Shown one piece after another: positions 47,556-55,244 of a stretch of 64,000 bases of DNA. Below the pieces are notes generated by a model. It searched no databases and was not told the DNA's origin. It saw only the letters and a program-made list of their open reading frames with translations. The translations under genes and the position numbers were made by a program. The DNA comes from Acidiphilium acidophilum (GTDB taxonomy: Bacteria; Pseudomonadota; Alphaproteobacteria; Acetobacterales; Acetobacteraceae). The first letter of the stretch is position 1, and the number at the start of each line of letters is the position of its first letter. Where the stretch lies: contig NZ_JAWXYB010000018.1 of assembly GCF_033842475.1 (NCBI RefSeq), forward strand, positions 620,001 to 684,000, read 5' to 3'.

Positions 47556-48269
47556 ATGACAAAGCGCCCGATCATCGGCCTGACCCTGGATGCCGAGGCA
47601 CCGGGCGGTTATTCGAAATTTCCCTGGCATGCGATCCGGCAGAACTATATGGACGCGCTGGCCGATGCCGGGGGGGTGCCGGTGGCGCTGCCGCACCTGG
47701 CGGAGCTGGCGGGGGACTACCTCGATACCATCGATGCGCTGGTGGTGACCGGCGGGGCGTTCGATGTCGACCCGGCGCTGTACGGGGCTTCGGGGCGGCA
47801 TGAGAGTGTCGCGCTCAAGCCGGGGCGGACGGCGGCGGAGATCGCGCTGCTGCGCGGGGCGCTGGCGCGGGACATGCCGGTGCTGGGGATCTGCGGCGGG
47901 GAGCAGTTGCTCGCGGTGGCGCTGGGGGGCACGCTGATCCAGCATATTCCCGATGAGGTGGCCGGGGCGCTCGCGCATGAGCAGCCGAACCCGCGCGATG
48001 AGGCGGGGCATGAGATTGCGATCGTCGCGGGAAGCAGGCTCGCCGGGATCGTGGGGGTGGCCACGATGCGGGTGAATTCATCGCATCATCAGGCGGTGCG
48101 CGAGGCGGGTGCCGCGCTGGTGGTGAATGCGCGTGCGCCGGACGGGGTGATCGAGGGGGTGGAGTCGCAGGCTCACCGGTTCTGCCTCGGGGTGCAGTGG
48201 CATCCGGAATTTCTGATCGATCCGGGGGATGGGCGCATCCTCGCCGCGCTGGTGGGGGCGGCGGCATGA
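47556..48269 (+). CDS. Peptidase C26 / gamma-glutamyl-GABA hydrolase-like class I glutamine amidotransferase
   Basis: The 237-residue protein has the class I amidotransferase fold of PuuD: GLTLDAEAPGGYSKFPW, VVTGGAFDVDPALYG, nucleophile Cys in LGICGGEQLLAVALGG, NSSHHQAV, and the His/Glu pair in GVQWHPEF. PuuD cleaves gamma-glutamyl-GABA in putrescine breakdown, but no put/puu neighbours are present, so the substrate is open. It diverges from tadA with 43 bases between, and its stop overlaps the next start. Confidence 0.88.
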   Translation: MTKRPIIGLTLDAEAPGGYSKFPWHAIRQNYMDALADAGGVPVALPHLAELAGDYLDTIDALVVTGGAFDVDPALYGASGRHESVALKPGRTAAEIALLRGALARDMPVLGICGGEQLLAVALGGTLIQHIPDEVAGALAHEQPNPRDEAGHEIAIVAGSRLAGIVGVATMRVNSSHHQAVREAGAALVVNARAPDGVIEGVESQAHRFCLGVQWHPEFLIDPGDGRILAALVGAAA

Positions 48270-49018
48270 CCGAGAAGGGGTTGTATCAGGCGAAGGACGG
48301 GCAGGGCGAGCGGATTGCGAAGTATCTCGCGCGGGCCGGGGTTGCGAGCCGGCGGGATGCCGAGCGGATGATCGGCGAGGGGCGGGTGGTTCATAACGGG
48401 GTGATCGTTGCGCACCCCGCCACCTTCGTTGCCGCCGGGGATGTCATTCTGGTCGATGGCAATCCGGTGGGGGAGCCGGCGCGGACGCGGTTGTGGCGGT
48501 ATCACAAGCCGGACGGGCTGCTGACCACGCATCGCGATCCCGAGGGGCGGCCCACCGTGTTCGAGAAGCTGCCGGCTGATATGCCGCGGGTGGTGAGTGT
48601 CGGGCGGCTCGACCTGAACAGCGAGGGGTTGCTGCTGCTGACCAACGATGGCGCGATGGCGCGGCGGCTCGAATTGCCGACCACCGGGTGGCACCGGCGC
48701 TACCGGGTGCGGGTGTACGGCATGGTCGATTCCGACAAGCTCGCGGCGCTGAAGCAGGGGATTGTGGTGGATGACGTGCGGTACGGGCCGATCACCGCCG
48801 AGGTCGATTCCGCGAAGGGGGCCAATGCGTGGCTGTCGGTGAGTATTACCGAGGGCAAGAACCGCGAGATCCGCCGGGTGATGGCGGCGCTGGGGCTGGA
48901 GACGACGCGGTTGATCCGGGTGGCGTATGGGCCGTTTCAGCTTGGCAGCCTGGAGCGCGGGGCGGTGGCGGAGATTACCGGCAAGGTGCTGCGCGAGCAA
49001 TTGCCAAGGGATAAATGA
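48266..49018 (+). CDS. RsuA/RluB-family rRNA pseudouridine synthase
   Basis: The 250-residue protein combines an S4 RNA-binding domain (about 14-60, RIAKYLARAGVASRRDAERMI) with the RsuA-type catalytic domain: RYHKPDGLLTT, the catalytic GRLDLNSEGLLLLTND (Asp116) and EGKNREIRRVMAALG. Members of this group modify 16S U516 (RsuA) or 23S U2605 (RluB); the short C-terminus leans towards RluB, but this is not certain. Its start overlaps the peptidase stop (ATGA) and its stop overlaps the rsmD start (ATGA). Confidence 0.93.
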   Translation: MTEKGLYQAKDGQGERIAKYLARAGVASRRDAERMIGEGRVVHNGVIVAHPATFVAAGDVILVDGNPVGEPARTRLWRYHKPDGLLTTHRDPEGRPTVFEKLPADMPRVVSVGRLDLNSEGLLLLTNDGAMARRLELPTTGWHRRYRVRVYGMVDSDKLAALKQGIVVDDVRYGPITAEVDSAKGANAWLSVSITEGKNREIRRVMAALGLETTRLIRVAYGPFQLGSLERGAVAEITGKVLREQLPRDK

Positions 49019-49575
49019 AGACCGCCCCGCGCATCATTGCCGGGGCGTGGCGCGGGCGGGTGCTGGCGGCGCCGGGGGGAGAGACGACACGGCCGACTGC
49101 CGGGCGGGTGCGGCAGGCGGTGTTCGATATGCTGATGCATGCGCCGTGGGCGGAGCGGGCGGTCGAGGGGCGGGCGGTGCTCGATGTGTTCGCCGGGTCG
49201 GGGGCGCTGGGGCTGGAGGCGCTGTCACGCGGGGCGGCGCGGGCCGGGTTCATCGAGCGGGATCGGGCGGCGCTGGCGGTGATTGCGGCGAATATCGCGG
49301 CGTGCAAGGCGGGCGGGGTGGCTTCGGTGTTCGGGTGCGATGCGCTGATGCCGCCGCGCGGGACGGCGCATGAGCTGGTGTTTCTCGATCCACCTTATGG
49401 CAAGGGGCTGGTGCCGCTGGCGGTGGCGGCGCTGGGGGCGGCGGGATGGATTGCGCCGGGGGCTTTGATCGTCGCGGAATTCGGGCGGGGCGAGGAGGGG
49501 CTGGAAGGGATCGATGTGCTGGCGGTGCGGGAGCATGGGGCGGCGCGGGTGGTGATCTGGCGGGCGGGGCTGTGA
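49015..49575 (+). CDS. rsmD: 16S rRNA (guanine966-N2)-methyltransferase RsmD
   Basis: RsmD methylates G966 of 16S rRNA using SAM. The 186 residues show the family start RIIAGAWRGRVL, TRPTAGRVRQAVFDML, the SAM-binding VLDVFAGSGALGLEALSRGA and the catalytic LDPPYGKG (126-131). The gene overlaps the pseudouridine synthase gene by 4 bases; pairing of these two rRNA modification genes is common in alphaproteobacteria. Confidence 0.96.
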   Translation: MKTAPRIIAGAWRGRVLAAPGGETTRPTAGRVRQAVFDMLMHAPWAERAVEGRAVLDVFAGSGALGLEALSRGAARAGFIERDRAALAVIAANIAACKAGGVASVFGCDALMPPRGTAHELVFLDPPYGKGLVPLAVAALGAAGWIAPGALIVAEFGRGEEGLEGIDVLAVREHGAARVVIWRAGL

Positions 49576-49633
49576 AACCATGCCGATTTTGTTATGATAT
49601 CGTAATGAAGTGGGCGCGGGTGGGTGTTGGGGG

Positions 49634-50302
49634 TCAGAACTGAAAATCGCGGGTGGCGAGGATTTGGTGGAGGGCGAGTTGCTGGTCCCAGGCGGGCGGG
49701 GTGCGCGGTTTGGATGGGAAGGGTGAGGGGCGGGGTGCGGCGCGGGGGCTGCGGCGCCGGGGCTGGTTGATGGGTGGAGTGGGGTCGGTCAGGTTTGGAT
49801 CGGGCGGGGCTGGGTTTGGGGTGCGCGGGCGTTTCGGGCGGCGCAGGAGGGGTGGGGGCTGGATGCCGAGCATGTGGCAGAGCGGGCGGAACAGGCGGCC
49901 GGCGGCGCGGTTGCGGGCGATCAGGGCGAGGAGTTCGGGGTCGTCGAGCAGGGATTGGATGCCGATGCGACCATTCACGGCGGCGTTGCCCTGGGTGATG
50001 GTGGGCGGGACGAGGCGGAGGAGCCACGCGAAATGATAGGGCAGGCGCAAGGGCGCGGGCTCGCGTTTCGGCGTGGGGCGGGGTTTGCGTGAGGGGGTTT
50101 CGGCGGGTTGGGCGGGGTTGGCGCGGTCGCGGCTGACGATGGCGGCGAAGCGCTCGATGATGCGGGTGAGGCGGGTGGAGATAAGGGCGAGCAGGAGCTG
50201 GTTCAGGCCGGTCTGAAAACCGCGCGTGCAGACATCGTTGCGGAGACCGCGGATGATGGCGGCGAAACGGTCGGTCAGGGAAAGGGTGGGGGTTTCTGTC
50301 AC
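49634..50302 (-). CDS. Unrecognised Pro/Arg-rich protein
   Basis: The 222-residue protein has an N-terminal helical segment (LTDRFAAIIRGLRNDVCTRG, LLLALISTRLTRIIERFAAIV), a central PYHFAWLLRLVPPTITQGNAAVNGRIGIQSLLDDPELLALI that looks like a folded domain, and two long Pro/Arg-rich stretches. I know no function; it looks like a lineage-restricted protein of Acetobacteraceae. GC-rich codon use matches the surroundings, so it is likely native. Confidence 0.65.
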   Translation of the reverse strand: MTETPTLSLTDRFAAIIRGLRNDVCTRGFQTGLNQLLLALISTRLTRIIERFAAIVSRDRANPAQPAETPSRKPRPTPKREPAPLRLPYHFAWLLRLVPPTITQGNAAVNGRIGIQSLLDDPELLALIARNRAAGRLFRPLCHMLGIQPPPLLRRPKRPRTPNPAPPDPNLTDPTPPINQPRRRSPRAAPRPSPFPSKPRTPPAWDQQLALHQILATRDFQF

Positions 50303-50366
50303 GCCCGCATAACAGCATGTCAGGCGGGGGGTGAGAAAGAGGGAATTTTGGGAGGTGGATAACCGC

Positions 50367-50608
50367 TCAGAAGATGGTTTCCGGCGTGGCGGGGCGATCC
50401 TCGATTTCGGGGAACTGGTCTTGCGGTTCGAGCGGTGGTTGCCGTTGCCATGCGGCGAGCATCTCGATGAGGGCGGCGGGTTTGGTGATGGGCTCGATGA
50501 TGATTTTTGTGCCCTCGCGGGGCATCATGACCCGATCGCCCGGCGGTTCGAACCCGGCGGAATTCGCACCGCCTGACTGCGGTTGATTCGATATAGCCCG
50601 GTTTTCCT
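50367..50608 (-). pseudogene. Decayed VapB-type antitoxin gene
   Basis: Two reading frames together spell a VapB/AbrB antitoxin. The upstream frame gives KTGLYRINRSQAVRIP, the conserved DNA-binding start; the downstream frame gives GFEPPGDRVMMPREGTKIII, then EPI and a C-terminal tail ending DQFPEIEDRPATPETIF. The frames are joined across a one-base loss in the CCGCCGGG stretch near 50553-50560, and the codon where a start is expected (before Lys-Thr-Gly) reads AGG (50606-50608) instead of ATG. No vapC toxin follows. The rest of 50303-50622 shows nothing else I can support. Confidence 0.65.
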
Positions 50609-50622
50609 GGGGGTGCGTTGCT

Positions 50623-50814
50623 TTACGGCTGATATCCTGCTGCGCTGTCAGGTTTCCGGACGGACGACATCACGGTGCCGATGGTTATCAATGCTGCGCT
50701 GATGATGAAGCCGACGCCGATGATATGGTAGAAGACCCCGGCTCGCGAGACCGTCATGCCCGATAACAGGATCAGAGCGGCACTATTTATATAGGGGTAC
50801 GCTTTCTTCATCAT
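50623..50814 (-). CDS. Small hydrophobic protein
   Basis: This 63-residue product starts MMKKAYPYINSAALILLSGM and has a second hydrophobic stretch FYHIIGVGFIISAALITIGT, so two membrane helices are likely. No family is recognised. An AGGTGT weak ribosome site precedes the double ATG. It sits between a decayed antitoxin and the mobile region, and composition is less GC-rich than the core genes; it may itself be a relic. Confidence 0.45.
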   Translation of the reverse strand: MMKKAYPYINSAALILLSGMTVSRAGVFYHIIGVGFIISAALITIGTVMSSVRKPDSAAGYQP

Positions 50815-50912
50815 ACACCTGCCTGAGATGACCGGGTGTCTCGATCGGATCACGATGTGAGAAACACCACGTTTCGTGCAATTTGTCATCCTCCGATCAG
50901 GACGGAGCCTGA

Positions 50913-51120
50913 TCCGGCGGCCAAGGCGTTGCGGTATTGGCGCTGGGGCGGAAGGGCGTGTTTCTGGCCGGGTCGGGCGTCGTGGCGCTGGTTCTTTCGG
51001 CGCTGATCCATTGGCGGGCGCCATGTTCGCTCGCGCCGTTGATGGTGCTGATTTGTTTCATGGCACCTCAGGCGATCGCGCTCCCGGCGGTGCTGGGCAC
51101 GGTTTGGCTACGGGCTATCC
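50913..51120 (+). pseudogene. Fragment of a polytopic transporter (MFS-like)
   Basis: An open stretch with no proper start encodes LALGRKGVFLAGSGVVALVL, then two further hydrophobic helices ending ALPAVLGTVWLRAIP. It resembles two to three helices of an MFS drug transporter of the Bcr/CflA type, with the GRK turn between helices. The GC-rich sequence ends abruptly at about 51120, where the AT-rich AIPR remnant begins, suggesting that the mobile region replaced or truncated a resident gene. The family call is weak. Confidence 0.35.
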
Positions 51121-51494
51121 CGATGAGTAGTATGAGTCAGCGAAATTCTATCCTTCACTGCGTTTTTAATTATCTCTTTAAATTTTGGCCCTTTCGCCAT
51201 CTGATCGGTATTCCCATTCTTGAAAAAGAGTTCCTTCACGCACGAAATTGCTGAAATTATGCTCTCATCTGAAATTTTACCCTTCAACGAGGCCACTTTC
51301 TGATGTGTGAGTGCTATTGATTGGGCCTCGTAGGCAATTAACCAGTATAAAACATAAAATCTAATATTGTTCTTGTCTCTCGCCGTTAATCCATTACTTT
51401 CTCGTAAGGCAGTCTCCACCCTTCTAATTGCATTGGCGGCGACTACATACGCATCCAAATCGAAATCACCTGAGAACAGGGATTTATAAACATC
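51108..51494 (-). pseudogene. AIPR gene, C-terminal fragment
   Basis: Third piece of the AIPR gene. From the IS256 duplication the frame reads DVYKSLFSGDFDLDAYVVAA, NAIRRVETALRES, NGLTARDKNNIRFYVLYWL and ends at a TAG (51108-51110). The helical, AT-rich sequence continues the middle fragment in frame once the IS is removed. The last residues (HRDSP) run into GC-rich flank, so the natural C-terminus may have been lost at the island edge. Confidence 0.8.
51487..51494. repeat. Target duplication, left side of IS256 element
   Basis: TAAACATC occurs here and again at 52848-52855; the next base G is also shared, so an 8- or 9-base duplication is possible. Both fit the family. Confidence 0.85.
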
Positions 51495-51542
51495 GGTGGT
51501 GTAACCTGACGTCTGGAAATTCATTTTGGGTTGGGAGTTGGT

Positions 51543-51572
51543 GCCCTTGCCGGGGCATGCCCCGGCAAGGGC
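51543..51572. repeat. Perfect 30-base palindrome inside the IS256 left end
   Basis: The sequence from GCCCTTGCCGGGGCA to its exact complement TGCCCCGGCAAGGGC is a perfect dyad without loop, placed between the left terminal repeat and the transposase ATG at 51625. An RNA copy would fold into a very stable hairpin. Confidence 0.85.
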
Positions 51573-51624
51573 TGTTCATTCTGGTATTCCATGCAGTTGT
51601 TCACACCAACATGGAGACCGATGA

Positions 51625-52806
51625 ATGGACGCCAAAAAGGATACGATTATCGAGGCACTTTTGGAACATCTGATCGAAAACGGCGCAGGCGATATCGCCA
51701 CGGTATTTGCCAGGACCTTCGAACTCGCCATGCAGATCGAGCGCGAACGCTTCCTCCACGCCAGTCACTACGAGCGCAACCCCGATCGTCAGGGTTACGC
51801 CAATGGCTACAAGCCCAAGCGGATCGATACCCCGGCCGGGTCGATCACCGTCGATGTCCCCAAAACCGCCGGTCACGTGGGCGAACCCTTCTACCCACAG
51901 TCCCTCGAACGCGGCCGACGCTCGGTCCGCGCCGTCATGGTCGCCGTCGCCGAAATGTACATCAAAGGCGTCTCCACCCGCGACGTCGAGGCCGTCATGC
52001 GCGAATTCGGCATCGAAAGCCTCTCCTCCGCTCAGGTCAGCCGCGCCAGCAAGCTGCTCGATGACGAACTCGCCGCCTGGCGCACCCGACCCCTCGCCGA
52101 GATCCGCTACCTCATCCTCGACGCCAGATATGAAAAAATGCGCGATAATGGCGTCGTCCGCGATGCCGCCGTGCTCTCGGCCATCGGCATCGGACCCGAT
52201 GAACGCCGCCGTGTCCTCGGCGTCTCGGTCGCCCTTTCCGAGGCCGAAGTCCATTGGCGTGCCTTCCTCGAAAGCCTCCATCAGCGTGGCCTGCGAGGCG
52301 TCGAATTCATCGTCTCCGATGACCATGCCGGATTGCACGCCGCACGCCGCGCCGTCTTCGGCGCCGCACACTGGCAACGATGCCAGTTCCACCTCGCCCA
52401 AAACGCCATCCACCACGCCCCCAACCACGCCATCCGCAAACGCATCGGCGCAGAACTCCGGACCGTCTGGAACGCAAATTCCCTCGCCGCTGCCCAGATC
52501 GCTCTCACAACCCTCGTCAATGCCTATCGCGACACCGCACCAAAGCTCGCCGATTGGCTCGAACGAAATATCCCCGAAGGCCTCACCGTCTTCACACTGC
52601 CAGAACCCCACCAGCGCCGGCTTCGCACTTCCAACCCCATGGAACGCGGCATCCAGCAGGAACTCAAACGCCGCACCACCAAAATCAGGGTCTTCCCCAA
52701 CGAAGCCTCCCTCGAACGCCTCGTCAGCGCCGTCCTCGTCGAAATCGATGAAAAATGGGCCGCCGACACCAAGGGCTACATCAAGTGGGACTACCAGGAT
52801 GCCTGA
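51625..52806 (+). CDS. IS256-family (Mutator-like) transposase
   Basis: This 393-residue DDE transposase has an N-terminal DNA-binding region (TFELAMQIERERFLHASHYE, GYANGYKPKRIDTPAGSI). Catalytic residues fit DARYEKMRDNG (first Asp), FIVSDDHAGL (second Asp) and the Glu near NPMERGIQQEL. CQFHLAQNA matches the 'C...H' signature of the family. The length is usual and no frameshift is seen. It lies in a complete element. Confidence 0.95.
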   Translation: MDAKKDTIIEALLEHLIENGAGDIATVFARTFELAMQIERERFLHASHYERNPDRQGYANGYKPKRIDTPAGSITVDVPKTAGHVGEPFYPQSLERGRRSVRAVMVAVAEMYIKGVSTRDVEAVMREFGIESLSSAQVSRASKLLDDELAAWRTRPLAEIRYLILDARYEKMRDNGVVRDAAVLSAIGIGPDERRRVLGVSVALSEAEVHWRAFLESLHQRGLRGVEFIVSDDHAGLHAARRAVFGAAHWQRCQFHLAQNAIHHAPNHAIRKRIGAELRTVWNANSLAAAQIALTTLVNAYRDTAPKLADWLERNIPEGLTVFTLPEPHQRRLRTSNPMERGIQQELKRRTTKIRVFPNEASLERLVSAVLVEIDEKWAADTKGYIKWDYQDA

Positions 52807-52846
52807 CCCCCGCTCGCCCTATTTTCCAGACATCAGGTTGCTCAAT

Positions 52847-53572
52847 CTAAACATCGTTATCTTTGATGAGAGATGACGGTCTGGCACGGGCGTTGTCTGG
52901 CTCTCCTCTAAAAAGTGTCATCATTGCCTGCGCCAAGAGATTGATACTAACAATTTTGTTTACGGGCTTACCCTCATTCTTGTAGAAATTCTTTCTTCTA
53001 TCGTAAAATAATTCATTCATCTTGAGAACGTGCTCAATATCCCTCTGAACCTTGTCAGTTGCCCGAAGCGAGGCAAGGAGCACAGGATTCTGGTTGTTTG
53101 TAGCTTTAATTATCCGATCCCGTATTTCTTCATCTTCCGACGCAACAACTTTAACCATTACTGTCCTTTGGTCATCCTCATGATGTTCCTGAAAATAAAG
53201 AGAGATTTGAGAGCTCGTTTGAAGTCCATTCACAATTTGCGGATTTTCTACAGTGATAATTGAACCAGACGAATTTGCTCGCGAAGCTATTATTGTCACG
53301 CCATTATTAAACCACCAAAAATCATCTTCCTTATTCCCTTTAAGGGTCTCTTCAATTTCATCATTTACCTCAGTTGATCCTTGATAATCTCGAACATTGG
53401 CCTCGAAAAGATCCGCCCGAACTGCGTTTCCACCGCCGCACAAAAATTTATAAAAATCAGATAGTTTGACTAATGAAATATATCCGCTCGTCCCATTTAG
53501 AGATTGCACGAATTTCATATTAAAGGATTGAGTTGGCCGCGTTTGTGCAAGTGTTAAAAGATCTCGTGCACC
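52847..53572 (-). pseudogene. AIPR gene, middle fragment with the signature motif
   Basis: Second piece of the AIPR gene, running from the IS66 side (WGARDLLTLAQTRPTQSFNM) to the IS256 side (SSLIKDNDV, then a stop made by the IS end). It carries the conserved core NVRDYQG, FWWFNNGVTIIASRA, ENPQIVNGLQTSSQISLYF and EIRDRIIKATNNQNPV. From an internal ATG (53518) it could still be translated as 223 residues, but without both ends. Confidence 0.88.
52848..52855. repeat. Target duplication, right side of IS256 element
   Basis: TAAACATC matches the copy at 51487-51494. Removing the element and one copy restores the AIPR frame. Confidence 0.85.
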
Positions 53573-53580
53573 CCAGAAAA
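53573..53580. repeat. Target duplication, left side of IS66 element
   Basis: CCAGAAAA directly precedes the left terminal repeat and is repeated at 55245-55252. Eight bases is the usual IS66 target size. Confidence 0.9.
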
Positions 53581-55244
53581 GTAACCGTTCACACCCCCCG
53601 GGTCAGACCGCTACCTGGGCAGGGATTGTGGGCAGCAGATTGTTAGCTCGTGCGGCGGTGATGAGGGCGCAGGCATAGGCCCATGGATCAGTGCCACGCT
53701 TGCGGCAGGTGTCAATGACGCTGAGCGCGGCGGCATAGAACCGGCTCCCTTCATCGGATCGCGTGCCAAAGCTGATGCGCCTCGAGATCACCGCGTGGCG
53801 GAGCGCACGTTCGGCATCATTGTTGGTGGGCGGTAAATCCCGATCGGCGACGAAGGCGACCACTGCGTCCCAGTCATTGAGGATTTCACCTGCCAGCCCG
53901 CGAACTTTCGCATCGATCTCATGGCGATTGCATTGACAGTTCCATTTGATGCTCGCGGTCAGGCGCTTGATGGCGGCGGGGTCGTCGCCGTCATGCACGC
54001 GCTCGATCAGGCGGCGCAGATCGCGGACCAGATCGCTGCCGAAGCCTGATCCCGCGCCGTAATGCCCCTCTGCCAGCGCGCGGGCCTTACGGATCAGGTG
54101 CGCCAGACATCTCTGGCGGCGTGGATGATCGCGATAGGCACCGTAACCGTCGGTGACGAGCCAACCCAGAAAGGCCTCGCCGATCAGCGCGGCCAATTCG
54201 CAGTGCTTGCGGCTGCCGATCCGATAGACGATCGTGGTTGCCGTCACCGCAACCCAGAGCCACAGCAGACTTGCCTTTTGATACCACGGGGTTTCGTCGA
54301 GATGGACGATGTCAGCCGCACGCACATCTTCGATCAATTGCTCGACCACGGGTTCGCTCGCCAGACCGAATTCGTGAATGCAGCGTTCGATGGTGGCAAT
54401 CCCGAGCTCAACGCCCAGCCAGTCAGCCAGGAATTCAGCGATCTTGACGCGCGAGAGGCGGAAACGCAGCGACAGCGCCGCGATGAAGGTGGCGAGCATC
54501 GGGCCAACCAGGCAGCGCTCGCTCATCAGCAGGTCGCGCCGGCGCCCCTCGACATGTGAGCACAGTCCGGTTGCGGGGCGTGCGATGGTCTCGTGGCCAC
54601 AGTCGCAGCGTATCGCCAGATAGCAATGTTTCGTGGCTGCGACATGAAGGCTCATGTCGCCGCGGGTGAGTTCAAAGCTCAGATGAGCGCTGACTTGGCG
54701 GCTTTGCGAGACGGTGGAAGATCCGAAAACTGCACGGCATGCGTCGCACGCTGTCGGCGCATGCAGGAGTTCACCGCTGACTATAATCGGCAACCGGCGC
54801 CAAAACCCTTTCGTCCCTGGCCGTTTGCCGGCCGGCTTGGGTCCAGGGTTGCCGGCGGAAGCGTTGCCGCCCGGCGCGGAACCACCACCCCCATCGGTTT
54901 TGTCGTCCCGGTCGGAGCGCTCAGAACTTTGCCCGCTCTTGGTGTTACGCCGGTAGGGATTGTCGCTGGAAGGCGGACGGGAACTGGTTGTTGAATCCTC
55001 GCCGGCATGGTTTGCCAGCGCTCGCGCCAATTCATGTAAATCCCAGGTCAGTTCTTCAAGCTCGACGCGCGACATCGCAGATAAATCAGTACGTTTAATG
55101 TCTTTCAGGCCGGGGATTCTCTGACGGGGCATCAGAATCGTAGAGTCCGGTTCGGGTGGAAAAGCAAGCCCAGCCTTTCGACATTTTACCGGCCGTTGGC
55201 TAACGCTTCATTCGAGGCAAGAAAGGGGGGGTGTGAATGGTTAC
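53581..55244 (-). mobile_element. Short IS66-family insertion sequence (single-gene type)
   Basis: This 1664-base element has terminal inverted repeats GTAACCGTTCACACCCCCC (left) and GTAACCATTCACACCCCCC (right, opposite strand), 18 of 19 bases identical, with a CCAGAAAA duplication outside. It holds only the large transposase gene and lacks tnpA and tnpB, as in the ISBst12-like subgroup of IS66. It interrupts the AIPR gene. Confidence 0.93.
53603..55132 (-). CDS. IS66-family transposase (TnpC)
   Basis: This 509-residue protein has the IS66 layout: an N-terminal helical leucine-rich region (SRVELEELTWDLHELARALA), the Ser/Pro-rich TTSSRPPSSDNPYRR, a zinc-binding-like region (HAPTACDACRAVFG and IRCDCGHE), then the DDE domain with VHLDETPW, VTDGYGAYRDH and the Glu in NNDAERALRHAVISR. 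The C-terminus ends in the usual TCRKRGTDPWAYACALI. It is intact. Confidence 0.95.
   Translation of the reverse strand: MPRQRIPGLKDIKRTDLSAMSRVELEELTWDLHELARALANHAGEDSTTSSRPPSSDNPYRRNTKSGQSSERSDRDDKTDGGGGSAPGGNASAGNPGPKPAGKRPGTKGFWRRLPIIVSGELLHAPTACDACRAVFGSSTVSQSRQVSAHLSFELTRGDMSLHVAATKHCYLAIRCDCGHETIARPATGLCSHVEGRRRDLLMSERCLVGPMLATFIAALSLRFRLSRVKIAEFLADWLGVELGIATIERCIHEFGLASEPVVEQLIEDVRAADIVHLDETPWYQKASLLWLWVAVTATTIVYRIGSRKHCELAALIGEAFLGWLVTDGYGAYRDHPRRQRCLAHLIRKARALAEGHYGAGSGFGSDLVRDLRRLIERVHDGDDPAAIKRLTASIKWNCQCNRHEIDAKVRGLAGEILNDWDAVVAFVADRDLPPTNNDAERALRHAVISRRISFGTRSDEGSRFYAAALSVIDTCRKRGTDPWAYACALITAARANNLLPTIPAQVAV

Larger units (their letters stand above)
51495..52847 (+). mobile_element. 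IS256-family insertion sequence
   Basis: This roughly 1353-base element has imperfect terminal inverted repeats. The left end carries AACCTGACGTCTGGAAA from 51503; the right end, read on the opposite strand, carries AACCTGATGTCTGGAAA. It is flanked by a TAAACATC duplication and contains one full transposase gene. Both ends and the gene look intact, so the element may still be mobile. It interrupts the AIPR gene. Confidence 0.92.

Noticed and set aside
49395-50318. 307-codon frame leftward across rsmD and the neighbouring gene
   Set aside because: His/Arg/Pro-rich out-of-frame product overlapping rsmD and the better-supported 222-residue gene.
51601-52611. Long open frame antisense to the IS256 transposase
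   Set aside because: It mirrors the transposase codons, is Gly/Asp/Glu-rich without motifs, and has no ribosome site.
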